The notes below the pieces were generated by a model. That model had not been told where the DNA came from, made no database searches, and saw only the letters and a program-made list of their open reading frames with translations. Below are positions 1 to 7,381 of a stretch of DNA of 64,000 nucleotides, in pieces. Position 1 is the first letter of the stretch. Each line of letters opens with the position of its first letter. A program made the translations under genes and the position numbers. This stretch comes from Bacillus piscicola (lineage in GTDB: Bacteria; Bacillota; Bacilli; Bacillales; Marinococcaceae): NCBI RefSeq assembly GCF_022458745.1, contig NZ_JAJJJF010000001.1, positions 310,001 through 374,000 on the forward strand, in the 5' to 3' direction.

Positions 1-86
1 CGGTACTCCGGCCGCATCTTTTCTATAAATGCTTCCGGGGTTATTCCTTCTCCAAGTTTACTCTGTATGTTTTGAGCTGATAACAT
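1..86 (-). CDS. 5' end of an unidentified protein (truncated by window edge)
   Basis: Only the first 28 codons are visible, read on the minus strand from an ATG at 86-84 preceded by a strong GAAGGAGGGA ribosome binding site. The visible protein begins MLSAQNIQSKLGEGITPEAF and runs off the window. The phrase 'GITPEAFIEKM' resembles the N-terminus of a Bacillaceae family of small thioredoxin-fold proteins, and a thioredoxin-reductase-like gene lies divergently next door, but this is a weak similarity recalled from memory. No function can be assigned. Confidence 0.5.
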   Translation of the reverse strand, partial: MLSAQNIQSKLGEGITPEAFIEKMRPEY

Positions 87-276
87 GTTCCATCCCTCCT
101 TCAACCTATTCTAGCACGTTCTAAGGACAATGATAAAAACTTCGCGCTGGCTGATTCGGATAGGGATATGTTTCATTCGTCCGTCGTGAAGGAATAGATA
201 TCGGTATAGTTGCGCGTTTAGAAAGAAAGACGGTAAACTGATTGAAGGACGATAGAAAAAGAGGAGGAGTTGCAAC

Positions 277-849
277 ATGTACGATATTATTGTAATTGGG
301 GGCGGTCCCGCCGGAGCAAGTGCTGCAATTTTTACAGCGAAAGCGGGCAAAAAGACACTCGTTTTAGAAAACGATCAAAGCGTGACGAAAGCGGCTTGGC
401 TTCAGAATCATTACGGTGCTCCGGATATGGGAGGCCCTGAATTGTTGGAGGTCGGCAAAAATCAGGCGGAACAATTTGGTGCTGAATTTGTAAGAGCAGA
501 AGTGAGTGATCTGAAAAATCAGGGCGACGCGAGCGTGAAGGTGGAGACAGATCAAGGGAGCTATGAAGCACAGCGTGTGATCCTTGCTACCGGCAACTCT
601 GCTAAGCTTGCCGAGGCGGTCGGCATCAAAACAAAAGCAGGAACGGAACCACGAATAAAAGTAGTGGTCGACACAGACGAAGAAGGAAGAACGAGCATGA
701 GTAATGTTTGGGCTGCCGGCGTTGTTGCGGGAGCTAGTGTGCATACGATTATTACTGCCGGTGACGGAGCAAGTGTTGCGATAAATGTGTTGAGTGAACT
801 GAATGGGGAACGTTATGTGGACCATGATATGTTAAAAGATAAAAAATAA
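277..849 (+). CDS. Short FAD-dependent pyridine-nucleotide-disulphide oxidoreductase-like protein
   Basis: A 190-residue flavoprotein. The N-terminus carries the dinucleotide-binding fingerprint GGGPAGASAA (about residues 8-17) followed by an acidic strand end (LVLE), a central ATG motif (RVILATGNSA) and a C-terminal FAD-contact stretch (SNVWAAGVV, then DGASVAINVL), as in thioredoxin reductases. It is much shorter than thioredoxin reductase (about 310 residues): the internal NADPH domain and the CxxC redox pair are absent. It is therefore probably a minimal FAD-binding member of the family with an unknown electron partner. The start is fixed by GAGGAGGAG eight bases upstream of the ATG. The arginase-like gene follows 24 bases later and is probably co-transcribed. 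Confidence 0.85.
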   Translation: MYDIIVIGGGPAGASAAIFTAKAGKKTLVLENDQSVTKAAWLQNHYGAPDMGGPELLEVGKNQAEQFGAEFVRAEVSDLKNQGDASVKVETDQGSYEAQRVILATGNSAKLAEAVGIKTKAGTEPRIKVVVDTDEEGRTSMSNVWAAGVVAGASVHTIITAGDGASVAINVLSELNGERYVDHDMLKDKK

Positions 850-873
850 AAAAGCAGTTAAAGGAGAAATTGG

Positions 874-1818
874 ATGGAAGACGAATTTGTTTACGGAAAT
901 ACACCGTGTTTTTTAAACAGTAAAAAGATTACCAGTAATGCAGATATGAAAGCAGTAGATGCAGTTGTCTACGGTGTACCTTGGGAAGGTGGTGTGACTT
1001 GGGGGAACTATACGAGCTGCGAGATGGGGCCGAAAGTGATGCGGCTTGCTTCCGGACGCTATTCCGGATTTCTTCCTGAACTAGATGCTATAGACGTCTT
1101 CGAGCATATAAAACTTGGCGATCTCGGCGATGTGACCATTAATTGGAATGACCCTGAAGAAACGATGGAGCGGATTACCGATTTCACAAAGGAAAACGTC
1201 TGGAACACCTCTGTGTTACCAATCGGATTGGGAGGAGATCACAGCATTACATACCCAATCATAAAAGGGTTGGTAGAAGAACGCGATGTAACAGTCGGTA
1301 TTATTCACCTGGACGCTCATTACGACAATGCGGTTTCATTTGCCGGGGAAAAATATGCCCGAAACACCCCGTTTGCCCGTCTATATGAACTTGACGGTGT
1401 CCGGAATGAGAGCCTGATTCATACTGGAATTCACGGGCCGCGCAATAAGCCCGAGAATGGCAAGAGGGCACAGGAAGCCGGAGCCGTAACGATTACCGTC
1501 CGCGATATTCGTGAATGTGGAGACATTTATAAAATGTCGGATGAGATATACGCGAAAGCAAGCCAGGATGTGGATGTTGTGTATTTATCGATTTGCAGTG
1601 ACATTCTCGATTATGCATTTAATCCGGGAGGACCGCCGGATGCAAATGGCTTGACCTCCTACGAATTACTCACTCTCGTCCACGAATTCGCGAAGAAAGG
1701 TATCGTTGGGATGGACTTTGTGGAAGTGTACCCGGAAACAGATGTCAACCAATTTTCTGCCCATCTTGCTTCCACCATCATTTTGTATGCTCTTGCAGGT
1801 GCTGCGCAAAATAAATAG
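874..1818 (+). CDS. Arginase/agmatinase superfamily protein with an altered metal motif
   Basis: A 314-residue ureohydrolase-fold protein. Metal-ligand motifs are present in order: GGDHS (about residue 120), HLDAHYD (about 145) and, near the C-terminus, the acidic FVEVYPETD. The usual SxDxD motif reads SICSD, so the first aspartate, normally a ligand bridging the two Mn ions, is a cysteine; the second aspartate and the following PG turn are kept. This may change metal preference or substrate. Family substrates include arginine, agmatine, guanidinobutyrate and formimidoylglutamate; none can be chosen here. The start is the ATG after AAAGGAGAAATTGG. A strong bidirectional terminator follows. 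Confidence 0.85.
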   Translation: MEDEFVYGNTPCFLNSKKITSNADMKAVDAVVYGVPWEGGVTWGNYTSCEMGPKVMRLASGRYSGFLPELDAIDVFEHIKLGDLGDVTINWNDPEETMERITDFTKENVWNTSVLPIGLGGDHSITYPIIKGLVEERDVTVGIIHLDAHYDNAVSFAGEKYARNTPFARLYELDGVRNESLIHTGIHGPRNKPENGKRAQEAGAVTITVRDIRECGDIYKMSDEIYAKASQDVDVVYLSICSDILDYAFNPGGPPDANGLTSYELLTLVHEFAKKGIVGMDFVEVYPETDVNQFSAHLASTIILYALAGAAQNK

Positions 1819-1820
1819 AA

Positions 1821-1862
1821 AAAAGGCTGGTTTTCTTCCTATTGTTGAAAACCAGCCTTTTC
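1821..1862 (+). terminator. Rho-independent terminator after the arginase-like gene
   Basis: An AAAAGGCTGGTTTTC arm pairs with GAAAACCAGCCTTTT around a short loop, giving a GC-containing stem with a T-run on both strands. It can serve transcripts from either direction. Confidence 0.9.
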
Positions 1863-1911
1863 AATGAGAATTTTTACACGTTGGATCTTTTCAACGTTCT
1901 GAAGGACGTCG

Positions 1912-2119
1912 CTATTTTCCTGGGAACGCGTTTATACGGTGTCATAGGCTCCTAATGACGCTACTATTTTCTTGACAGCACTTTTATACGACTTCATAGG
2001 CTGTCAATGACGTCGTTATTTTAACACCATTGCATTTTCACGTCGTCATACGCTTCCTATGACGCAGCTATTTCTCCGACTAGGTTTTTTCACGCCTTCA
2101 TACACCCCTCCATACACCC
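1912..2119 (+). repeat. 52-bp-period palindromic repeat array 1
   Basis: Four degenerate units begin with CTATTT-like words at 1912, 1964, 2016 and 2068, exactly 52 bp apart. A typical unit is CTATTT, about 12 variable bases, TTTT(C/A)ACG, then a dyad of the form GTCATA-N-GCT-N-AATGAC. Sequence between units varies greatly but no insertions or deletions disturb the spacing. The array lies between the convergent arginase-like gene and gbsR, each with its own terminator. No reading frame is evident in it. Confidence 0.85.
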
Positions 2120-2162
2120 CAACGGTCCCCCTGGTAGAAAATGAGCCTTCTTTAAGACAAAA

Positions 2163-2200
2163 GAAAAAACCGGCTTTTACGTGTTGAATTCCGGTTTTTC
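2163..2200 (-). terminator. Terminator of gbsR
   Basis: On the minus strand a GAAAAACCGG arm pairs with CCGGTTTTTTC across a 17-base loop and is followed by T residues. It lies immediately downstream of the gbsR stop codon. Confidence 0.85.
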
Positions 2201-2204
2201 AAAC

Positions 2205-2750
2205 TTATTTTTTTGGAACAAGGTTGAAAATATCCCCTGTTTCAAATAAGGTGATCACTTCATCGAGCCAACTATAATAGTTGATTGCCCGCTCAAGTGT
2301 ACGTCTGTCTTTCTCTATCTCATCCGTTAGCGATTCATCGGTAGTTTCTTCATATAGCATTTTCAATTCAGATAAAGCATCCGCAGCAGCTTTCTTATTC
2401 GTGTCAATTGCTTCTCTCCAGCGGTTCACGAATATGGACACGAACGATTTATACCAGTCATCATCCGTTTGATAGAGGTCTTTTCGCACTCCTTTCTCCC
2501 AAACACGCGTGACCATTCCAGCTTCCGTCAAGGACCGGACACCGGTGCTCATGCTAGTCTTGCTCATCGCAAGTGCCTGGCTCATATCATCTAACGTCAT
2601 TGGGAATTCTGAAAACAGAATGGTACCGTATAATCTGCCATTCGTTTCTGTAATCCCGTAAAGATCCATGTTTTGAGCGATTGTTGATATAAATTGATGT
2701 CGGGTTTTGTCTAAAGCCTGCCACCCATTCGAATTTTGCTGCTGGCACAT
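2205..2750 (-). CDS. gbsR: GbsR/OpcR-type MarR-family repressor
   Basis: A 181-residue winged-helix regulator, the same length as B. subtilis GbsR (180). It shares the family core: ISTIAQNMDLYGITETNGRLYG, followed by MSKTSMSTGVRSL as the recognition helix and VWEKGVRKDLY as the wing. GbsR proteins bind choline or related ligands and repress compatible-solute uptake or synthesis genes. The start is placed at the ATG at 2750, eight bases after GGGAGGCC; a longer frame upstream lacks a ribosome binding site. It is divergent from opuAA-AB-AC, which it very probably controls through the palindrome at 2918-2939. Confidence 0.92.
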   Translation of the reverse strand: MCQQQNSNGWQALDKTRHQFISTIAQNMDLYGITETNGRLYGTILFSEFPMTLDDMSQALAMSKTSMSTGVRSLTEAGMVTRVWEKGVRKDLYQTDDDWYKSFVSIFVNRWREAIDTNKKAAADALSELKMLYEETTDESLTDEIEKDRRTLERAINYYSWLDEVITLFETGDIFNLVPKK

Positions 2751-2824
2751 TACAGGGCCTCCCTTTAGTTGAAATAGGGGCATTCGTTGTAATGAAAAGA
2801 ATGATATCAATACAATTAATAAAA

Positions 2825-2853
2825 ATTTTAACAGAATAATGTCTAGACTCCAA
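2825..2853 (-). promoter_or_regulatory. Possible sigma-A promoter of gbsR
   Basis: Read on the minus strand, TTGGAG, a 17-base spacer and TAAAAT are correctly spaced for a vegetative promoter about 75 bases upstream of the gbsR start. Both hexamers deviate from consensus, so this is a tentative call. Confidence 0.4.
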
Positions 2854-2917
2854 ACAGTGAAAAAGTGAGTAAACCTGTCATAAAAGACAGGGATTTATAG
2901 ATATGAGTACATAACAT

Positions 2918-2939
2918 TTGTACAGTAAAAACTGTACAA
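2918..2939. promoter_or_regulatory. Perfect palindrome, candidate GbsR operator
   Basis: TTGTACAGT, four A residues, then ACTGTACAA form a perfect 22-bp dyad between the divergent gbsR and opuA promoters, a little upstream of the opuA -35 region. Its position and symmetry suit a dimeric winged-helix repressor. That GbsR is the protein binding it is inference. Confidence 0.65.
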
Positions 2940-2971
2940 TCCAAACAAACGATAGAGACTGTAAACGGCGT

Positions 2972-3000
2972 TTGATACTTTGTTACTACTCCCGTATAGT
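2972..3000 (+). promoter_or_regulatory. Sigma-A promoter of the opuA operon
   Basis: TTGATA at 2972-2977, a 17-base spacer and TATAGT at 2995-3000 each match consensus at five of six bases. It sits about 50 bases upstream of the opuAA start codon and 33 bases downstream of the palindrome. Confidence 0.7.
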
Positions 3001-3050
3001 AAAGAAAGTGTAAGACGGAAACCAATTAAATGGTGAAGAGGTGTTGAAGG

Positions 3051-4256
3051 GTGGCCAAAATAAAAGTTGAAGGCCTAACCAAAGTATTTGGAAAAAAACC
3101 AAAAAGAGCGTTAGAGCTATTGGAACAAAATAAAACCAAAGATGAAATTTTAAAAGAAACTGGTAATACAGTCGGAGTGAATAAAGCGACATTTGACGTC
3201 AAAGACGGGGAAATTTTTGTCATTATGGGGCTTTCCGGCAGCGGTAAATCGACACTTGTCCGCCTTCTTAACCGGCTTATTAATCCAACTGCCGGCAAGG
3301 TTTGGGTAGACAGCGAAGACCTATCGACGATGGATGAGAAGACACTAAGGGAAACACGCCGTAAAAAAATGAGCATGGTCTTTCAGAAATTTGGATTGTT
3401 TCCTTTTCGAACGATAGCAAGTAACGTCGAATACGGGCTCGAAATTCAAGGAATGGCCAAGGAAGAACGAGCCGATAAAGCGCAGAACGCTTTGGAGCTT
3501 GTTGGGCTGAAAGGCTATGAAAATATGTATCCTGAGGAATTATCCGGGGGTATGCAGCAACGTGTCGGTCTTGCCAGAGCACTTGCAAATGATCCGGATA
3601 TTCTTTTAATGGACGAAGCTTTCTCGGCACTGGATCCGCTTATTCGTAAAGATATGCAGGATGAGCTGATTGATTTGCAGAACAAAATGCAAAAAACAAT
3701 CGTCTTTATTACTCATGATCTGGACGAAGCACTGCGTCTGGGCGACCGGATTATGATTATGAAAGGTGGTTCCGTTGTTCAGATCGGGACACCGGAAGAA
3801 ATACTGACCGAGCCAGAAGATGAATACGTGGAGAAATTCGTTGAAGACGTGGACCGCTCGAAAGTATTTACAGTAGGGAACGTGATGATGCGGGCTGAAA
3901 CGATCAATATGGATAAGGAAGGGCCGCGCGTTGCAATGCAACGAATGAAGGATGCCAAGATCTCCAGCATTTTTGTCGTAAATCGTGAACGGAAGCTGAT
4001 TGGGATTGTTCATGCTGATGATGTCTCCAGGTTAATGAAAGAAGGGAAAAACAGCGTGGAAGAAGTCATTGACCGAGATATCCCAACGACGACCAAGGAT
4101 ACTGTCTTGAAAGATATCTTAGAATTACTGACATATAAATCGAACGTGCCGGTCGCTGTTGTGGAAGACGAGAAAATCAAAGGAATCGTTGTCCGTGGTA
4201 CTGTTGTAGCGGCACTTTCTGGAAGTGAGGTGAAACTCAATGGAATTTCTTCCTAG
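3051..4256 (+). CDS. opuAA: Glycine betaine/proline betaine ABC transporter, ATP-binding subunit
   Basis: A 401-residue ATPase of the quaternary amine transporter family. It has an N-terminal extension typical of OpuAA/ProV, Walker A GLSGSGKST (about residue 60), signature LSGGMQQRVGLARAL, Walker B ILLMDEAFSALDP and the H-loop FITHD. The C-terminal third contains paired CBS domains (about residues 285-395), which in this family sense ionic strength. The start is GTG after AAGAGGTG; an upstream in-frame ATG is not available. The 3' end overlaps opuAB by 17 bases, indicating translational coupling. It powers import of betaine as an osmoprotectant. Confidence 0.96.
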   Translation: MAKIKVEGLTKVFGKKPKRALELLEQNKTKDEILKETGNTVGVNKATFDVKDGEIFVIMGLSGSGKSTLVRLLNRLINPTAGKVWVDSEDLSTMDEKTLRETRRKKMSMVFQKFGLFPFRTIASNVEYGLEIQGMAKEERADKAQNALELVGLKGYENMYPEELSGGMQQRVGLARALANDPDILLMDEAFSALDPLIRKDMQDELIDLQNKMQKTIVFITHDLDEALRLGDRIMIMKGGSVVQIGTPEEILTEPEDEYVEKFVEDVDRSKVFTVGNVMMRAETINMDKEGPRVAMQRMKDAKISSIFVVNRERKLIGIVHADDVSRLMKEGKNSVEEVIDRDIPTTTKDTVLKDILELLTYKSNVPVAVVEDEKIKGIVVRGTVVAALSGSEVKLNGISS

Positions 4257-5076
4257 ATTGCCGCTTGCCGACTGGATCGATGCATTTGTAGACTGGTTGA
4301 AAAACGCGGATTTTATCTTTGATGGGTTGACTAGTTTCATTGATGTTATTCTGACGGGATTGGCCGGTGCTATCGGTATTCTGCCTTCCTGGATTTTAAT
4401 CATTGCTTTTACAGCCTTAACGTTTTGGTTTGCAGGTCGTAAAGTCGGTCTCGCAGCCTTTGTGTTGATTGGCTTGTTGCTTCTTGATAACATGGGTTAT
4501 TGGGAAGACATGGTCTTAACCTTAGCCATTGTGTTGACCGCGGCTATTATTTCTGTCGTAGTCGGGGTGCCTTTAGGGATCTGGATGGCAAAAAAACAGG
4601 CGGTAGAGGGAACGTTAAGACCCGTACTAGACTTTATGCAGACAATGCCTGCTTTCGTATATTTAATACCTGCCGTCGCTTTTTTCGGTATTGGAGAGGT
4701 ACCGGGTGTTGTGGCATCTGTTATTTTTGCGATGCCTCCGACGATCCGGTTAACGAACTTGGGTATCCGCCAAGTATCCACAGAAATGATTGAAGCGGCA
4801 GATGCCTTCGGTTCTACGGCTATGCAGAAACTTTTTAAAGTACAGCTGCCAATGGCAAAGACGACCATTATGGCGGGTGTCAACCAGACGATCATGCTTT
4901 CCTTATCCATGGTTGTTATTGCTTCCATGATTGGGGCAGGCGGACTTGGAACAGCTGTTTATTATGCGGTCGGCCGTAATGATGTTGGCGGTGGTTTTGA
5001 AGCTGGATTTGCGATCGTCATACTTGCTATTATATTAGACCGTTTGACACAAAGCTTCAGTGAAGGAAAAGACTAG
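4240..5076 (+). CDS. opuAB: Glycine betaine ABC transporter, permease subunit
   Basis: A 278-residue membrane protein with about seven hydrophobic helices and the EAA-loop motif of binding-protein-dependent permeases (IEAADAFGSTAMQKLFKVQLP, followed by GVNQTIMLSLSMVVIASMIGAGGLG). It matches OpuAB in length (282 in B. subtilis). It starts inside opuAA and shares its operon. It forms the transmembrane channel for betaine with opuAA as the motor and the opuAC lipoprotein as receptor. Confidence 0.96.
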   Translation: MEFLPRLPLADWIDAFVDWLKNADFIFDGLTSFIDVILTGLAGAIGILPSWILIIAFTALTFWFAGRKVGLAAFVLIGLLLLDNMGYWEDMVLTLAIVLTAAIISVVVGVPLGIWMAKKQAVEGTLRPVLDFMQTMPAFVYLIPAVAFFGIGEVPGVVASVIFAMPPTIRLTNLGIRQVSTEMIEAADAFGSTAMQKLFKVQLPMAKTTIMAGVNQTIMLSLSMVVIASMIGAGGLGTAVYYAVGRNDVGGGFEAGFAIVILAIILDRLTQSFSEGKD

Positions 5077-5082
5077 CGTTTA

Positions 5083-5108
5083 ACTCTATTTCCAAAAATA
5101 AATAGAGT
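5083..5108 (+). other. Intercistronic hairpin between opuAB and opuAC
   Basis: ACTCTATTT and AAATAGAGT form a 9-bp stem with an 8-base AT-rich loop. There is no T-run, so it is not an obvious terminator; such hairpins often stabilise or delimit transcripts for an abundant binding protein. Confidence 0.5.
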
Positions 5109-5146
5109 AAACATATAAAAATTTAAAAAAGGGAGAGGGTCAAACG

Positions 5147-6115
5147 ATGAAGAAAACATGGAAGCGTGTTGGCGTCGCTGCAGGACTTTCGATGTCACTC
5201 ATTCTCGCAGCTTGTGGCGGAGGAGCAGACGAAGAGGAACAAGGAGCAGAGGGAACTGATACAGATACGGAGCAGCAATCAGAAGGTTCCGCAGAAGAAG
5301 GCGGAGAAGCTGCCGGCGGTTTTGGTGAAGAAATCGACTACACGATTACAGGAATTGATCCTGGTGCTGGCGTTATGGCAGCTGCAAACCAGGCAGTGGA
5401 AGATTACGGCCTAGATGGCTGGGAAGTACAAACTAGCTCTGGTGCAGCGATGACAGGTGCGCTCGGTGATGCAATTGAAAATGAAGAGCCTATTATTGTT
5501 ACCGGCTGGAATCCACACTGGAAATTTGCTGTGTATGACTTGAAATATCTAGATGATCCAAAAGAATCTTTTGGTGGGGAAGAAGAAATCCACACGTTCA
5601 CTCGTCAGGGACTTGAAGAAGATGCGCCGGAAGCATTCCAAGTTTTGAGCAACTTCAAATGGACGGACGCCGACATGGGGAAAGTAATGAGTGCTGTTCA
5701 TGAGGGCACTGACCCCGAAGAAGCTGCTCGTGAGTGGGTGGACAACAATGAAGATCTCGTAGCTGAATGGACTGACGGTGTGGAAAAAGTAGACGGCGGT
5801 GACATTACGCTTGCAATGGTTGCCTGGGACTCTACAATCGCATCTACAAATGTGATGAAAACAGTTCTTTCTGACCTTGGCTACAATGTAGAGGTCAGCT
5901 CGATGGAAGCGCCAATTATGTATGGCGCCGTTGCTGAAGGAAAAGCAGATGCTCTTCTTGCAGGTTGGTTGCCAGTCACTCACGCTAAATATGTTGAGGA
6001 CTACGGAGATCAAATCGTAGACGCTGGTGTCAGCATGACTGGAGTAAAGATCGGTCTTGTTGTTCCGGAATACATGGATATCGACTCCATTGAAGATCTT
6101 GCACCGAAAGAATAA
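5147..6115 (+). CDS. opuAC: Glycine betaine-binding lipoprotein
   Basis: A 322-residue substrate-binding lipoprotein. The N-terminus has a lysine/arginine-rich stretch, a hydrophobic helix and the lipobox LAAC at residues 20-23. A long acidic linker rich in E, D and G follows (about residues 25-65), then the OpuAC domain with conserved tryptophans (VTGWNPHWKF, LLAGWLPVTHAKY) of the aromatic betaine cage. The ATG follows AAAGGGAGAGGG. The acidic linker is longer than in B. subtilis and fits a halophile. The gene is last in the opuA operon and ends at a strong terminator shared with the convergent moaD. Confidence 0.95.
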   Translation: MKKTWKRVGVAAGLSMSLILAACGGGADEEEQGAEGTDTDTEQQSEGSAEEGGEAAGGFGEEIDYTITGIDPGAGVMAAANQAVEDYGLDGWEVQTSSGAAMTGALGDAIENEEPIIVTGWNPHWKFAVYDLKYLDDPKESFGGEEEIHTFTRQGLEEDAPEAFQVLSNFKWTDADMGKVMSAVHEGTDPEEAAREWVDNNEDLVAEWTDGVEKVDGGDITLAMVAWDSTIASTNVMKTVLSDLGYNVEVSSMEAPIMYGAVAEGKADALLAGWLPVTHAKYVEDYGDQIVDAGVSMTGVKIGLVVPEYMDIDSIEDLAPKE

Positions 6116-6126
6116 CTACTACAAAC

Positions 6127-6166
6127 AAAAAAGAAGCTGTCCGCAAATGGACAGCTTCTTTTTTTA
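6127..6166. terminator. Bidirectional terminator between opuAC and moaD
   Basis: AAAAAAGAAGCTGTCC pairs with GGACAGCTTCTTTTTTT around a short loop. T-runs on both strands let it serve both convergent operons. Confidence 0.92.
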
Positions 6167-6168
6167 AC

Positions 6169-6402
6169 CTAACCGCCGCTCACTGGTGGAATAAGCGCAA
6201 GAGTGTCTCCCTCTTTTAAAGTAGTGGAGCCGTCCGCGTAGTTTTCATTAACGGCGACCATGGTGTGGGAGAGAGAAGATAAGTTGTATTCTTCTTCTAA
6301 ATGCTGCTTCAGGTCATCCACCGTGATGTTGGTTTTATCGACTTCGATACTTTCTTTCCCTGTTTCATCCTGCAAACGAGCAAAAAACAACACTTTAATC
6401 AT
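6169..6402 (-). CDS. moaD: Molybdopterin synthase small subunit
   Basis: A 77-residue ubiquitin-fold protein ending in the GG (PPVSGG) that is adenylated by MoeB and converted to a thiocarboxylate for dithiolene formation. The start is the ATG at 6402, preceded by AAAGGAGC; a longer upstream frame lies inside moaE and has no signal. It overlaps the moaE stop by four bases (ATGA). It is last in the moeB-moeA-mobB-moaE-moaD cluster. Confidence 0.93.
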   Translation of the reverse strand: MIKVLFFARLQDETGKESIEVDKTNITVDDLKQHLEEEYNLSSLSHTMVAVNENYADGSTTLKEGDTLALIPPVSGG

Positions 6403-6872
6403 TCGAAGCTCCTTTCGGGAGGCTTTCCTTCTGGATAGGAAGTGGTACCTAACTGATCTCCCACCCATGAGGTACCGTCCTCCCAATGTTCTTTTTTCCA
6501 AATCGGAACAATTTGTTTAATGCGTTCCATGATGTATTGATTCGCTTCATACGCTGTTTGTCGGTGGGGGGAGGATACAGCAACCACGACTGCGGCATCC
6601 GTAATCTCTAAGCGGCCGATGCGGTGAGTTACCGCGGATATTGCTTCCGGCCATTTTTCGCTCACTTCTTTGTCGATATCAGCCAGCATCTTTTCCGCCA
6701 TGCTTTTATAGGCTTGATACTCAAGGTGCAAGGTGCGTCTGCCATGTGTGAATTCTCGTACAGTACCTAAAAATGTTGTGATCGCCCCACATTCCCGGCG
6801 AATGACTTTATGAATCACATCATCAACAGAAATGGGTTCCTCTGTTACAATAAAACGTTTTTTTTCTGTCAT
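6399..6872 (-). CDS. moaE: Molybdopterin synthase catalytic subunit
   Basis: A 157-residue protein with the MoaE features: CGAITTFLGTVREFTHGR, LEYQAYKSMAEKML, HRIGRLEITDAAVVVAVSSPHR and the C-terminal PIWKKEHWEDGTSWVG, which holds the conserved catalytic lysines. It pairs with MoaD to convert cyclic pyranopterin monophosphate to molybdopterin. It overlaps both neighbours by four bases, which implies tight co-translation. Confidence 0.95.
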   Translation of the reverse strand: MTEKKRFIVTEEPISVDDVIHKVIRRECGAITTFLGTVREFTHGRRTLHLEYQAYKSMAEKMLADIDKEVSEKWPEAISAVTHRIGRLEITDAAVVVAVSSPHRQTAYEANQYIMERIKQIVPIWKKEHWEDGTSWVGDQLGTTSYPEGKPPERSFE

Positions 6873-7381
6873 ACGGATGCCAACACCTTTTGAAAAATAA
6901 AATCAACCACTTCTTCCGTTGTAGAGAAGAACGGAAAATTGCCAGCTTCCTGAGAAAAGTCTTCCCTTCCTAGGACACAGATGATATTCGAGCAGTCTCG
7001 CAGTAATGGAACATCATCGGCCTCACGGAGAAGGACAATTTTCGGATAACTTGCTTGTTTATACCCTTCTACAAAAATGACGTCAGGATTAAAATGTTCA
7101 TAAATTCGAACAAGTTCTGTTAAGGTCCAGCTTTCTTGATAAGCTTGTAAATAGAGCTTACCGTCCCCTTCTGCAGAAGACAGAAAGGCACCGGCACGAT
7201 TATGACGGGTGCTGTCTTTTTCCACCCATTCCTCTTCCGGGTATCCGCCATGCCCGTGATGCTTAATAGACGCGGTTTGCAGGCCATGCTCTGTGCTTTT
7301 ATGAATGAGTTTCTCCATTAATGTCGTTTTTCCGCTGTTCTGGTAACCAATTATCTGTATGACGGGACAATGTTGTTCCAT
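6869..7381 (-). CDS. mobB: Molybdopterin-guanine dinucleotide biosynthesis adaptor protein
   Basis: A 170-residue P-loop GTPase with Walker A GYQNSGKTTL near residue 12, the conserved SIKHHGHGG and DSTRHNRAGA segments, and DVIFVEGYK. MobB assists MobA in making the dinucleotide cofactor. The start is placed at the ATG at 7381 because AAGGAAGTGAG precedes it at a suitable distance; a GTG two codons upstream is possible. It begins inside the 3' end of moeA. No mobA is found in the window. Confidence 0.92.
   Translation of the reverse strand: MEQHCPVIQIIGYQNSGKTTLMEKLIHKSTEHGLQTASIKHHGHGGYPEEEWVEKDSTRHNRAGAFLSSAEGDGKLYLQAYQESWTLTELVRIYEHFNPDVIFVEGYKQASYPKIVLLREADDVPLLRDCSNIICVLGREDFSQEAGNFPFFSTTEEVVDFIFQKVLASV

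Noticed and set aside
364-825. Long minus-strand frame opposite the flavoprotein gene
   Set aside because: It lies wholly within the recognised flavoprotein gene, has no ribosome binding site and its product shows no family features.
5083-5108. Terminator inside the opuA operon
   Set aside because: The stem is AT-rich and has no following T-run; opuAC must be expressed with the other subunits, so an intercistronic hairpin is more likely.
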